A DNA stretch of 21,483 nucleotides, taken from positions 1-21,483 of the forward strand of contig SZOW01000024.1 of assembly GCA_030263395.1 (NCBI GenBank), written 5' to 3'. Below, piece after piece: positions 21,141-21,483 of this stretch (position 1 is the first letter of the stretch; every line of letters starts with the position of its first letter). The position numbers were made by a program, and so were the translations under genes. The notes beneath the pieces were generated by a model. That model saw only the letters and a list, made by a program, of their open reading frames with translations, was not told the DNA's origin and searched no databases. This stretch comes from QUBU01 sp014337915 (lineage in GTDB: Bacteria; Pseudomonadota; Gammaproteobacteria; Steroidobacterales; GCA-2729495).

Positions 21141-21483
21141 ATGGGGAACAGGACCAGAACCACGCTCGGCCTCGCCATCGCCGCGACGCTGGGCGCCACG
21201 GCAGCCGATGCAGCGCTCATAGCAGTCACGCTGGACTCGGTCACACTCAGCAGCGCCAATGGTCCCTCGACCGCCAACATCACTTCATCGACGGCCACCT
21301 GGCTGTACGACGACGTGACCGGGATCATGACCCAGACCGGTGGCGAGCTGAACGCGCGCTTCAACATCGGCCCGCCGTCGACGTTGTTCCGCCATACTGC
21401 CACCGACCTGGTGATCGGCGCCGGTGGTGCGGCGAGCGCCAGCAGCTGGAGCTGCATCGAGGGCAACTTTGGCACCGTCGTTG
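21141..21483 (+). CDS. Tandem paralog of the upstream exported protein (runs off window)
   Basis: The first 114 codons are in the window. A signal peptide (MGNRTRTTLGLAIAATLGAT, then AADA) is followed by sequence nearly parallel to the upstream protein: NGPSTANITSSTATWLYDDV against NGPSVANISSSTATWQYDDV, and TLFRHTATDLVIGAGGAASA identical in both. The start ATG 21141 has GAGGGG upstream. The 194 nt between the two genes hold a perfect inverted repeat TGCCGCA-GCCC-TGCGGCA (21020-21037) without a T-tract, and a second bulged inverted repeat (21075-21112) close to this start. A recent tandem duplication is likely. Whether it keeps the Ig-like repeats and sorting tail cannot be seen. Confidence 0.88.
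   Translation, partial: MGNRTRTTLGLAIAATLGATAADAALIAVTLDSVTLSSANGPSTANITSSTATWLYDDVTGIMTQTGGELNARFNIGPPSTLFRHTATDLVIGAGGAASASSWSCIEGNFGTVV

Overview
The window is a piece of a high-GC proteobacterial chromosome. A gammaproteobacterium, or possibly a betaproteobacterium, fits best: there is an AniA-type nitrite reductase with an FNR/DNR box, a HutC-controlled hut operon, REP-like palindromes and a GlyGly-CTERM-like sorting tail. No rRNA or tRNA is present to fix the taxonomy. All calls come from reading the sequence and from family knowledge; no database search was run.

Region 1 (1-3873) is accessory DNA, and 1-2950 is visibly less GC-rich than the rest. It holds the first 27 codons of a minus-strand AbiEi-type antitoxin (1-83). 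A tight plus-strand cassette follows: an unknown 218-aa protein, an XRE-ImmA/IrrE regulator-protease, an 82-aa protein made of two similar halves, and a Cys-rich 153-aa protein (309-2917). Next come a strong sigma70 promoter, a structured RNA resembling the phage C4 antisense RNA, a possible 22-codon leader ORF, a second promoter with an operator-like palindrome, and a YefM/Phd-RelE/ParE toxin-antitoxin pair (2969-3873).

Region 2 (3998-10855) begins with an unknown lipoprotein. A minus-strand pair follows, a NorR-type sigma54 activator and a pirin. Divergent from norR is a nitrogen-oxide/copper operon: nirK (class II), a diheme cytochrome c, a monoheme cytochrome c and a two-domain multicopper oxidase. 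These are the same four kinds of gene as the ncgABC-nirK cluster of ammonia oxidisers, in a different order. The shared control region has an FNR/DNR box overlapped by a near-consensus -24/-12 element.

Region 3 (10865-17108) is a complete histidine-utilisation operon on the minus strand, transcribed hutU-hutI-hutG-hutH-hutC with overlapping genes. It converts histidine to urocanate, imidazolonepropionate, formiminoglutamate and then glutamate plus formamide. A HutC-like palindrome sits on its promoter.

Region 4 (17236-21483) has a small protein with a duplicated YTWEL motif, a FabG-like SDR, a cluster of REP-like inverted repeats, an alpha/beta-hydrolase-fold protein lacking the usual nucleophile and catalytic His, and two tandem paralogous exported proteins. 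The first paralog ends in a GlyGly-CTERM-like tail; the second runs off the window.
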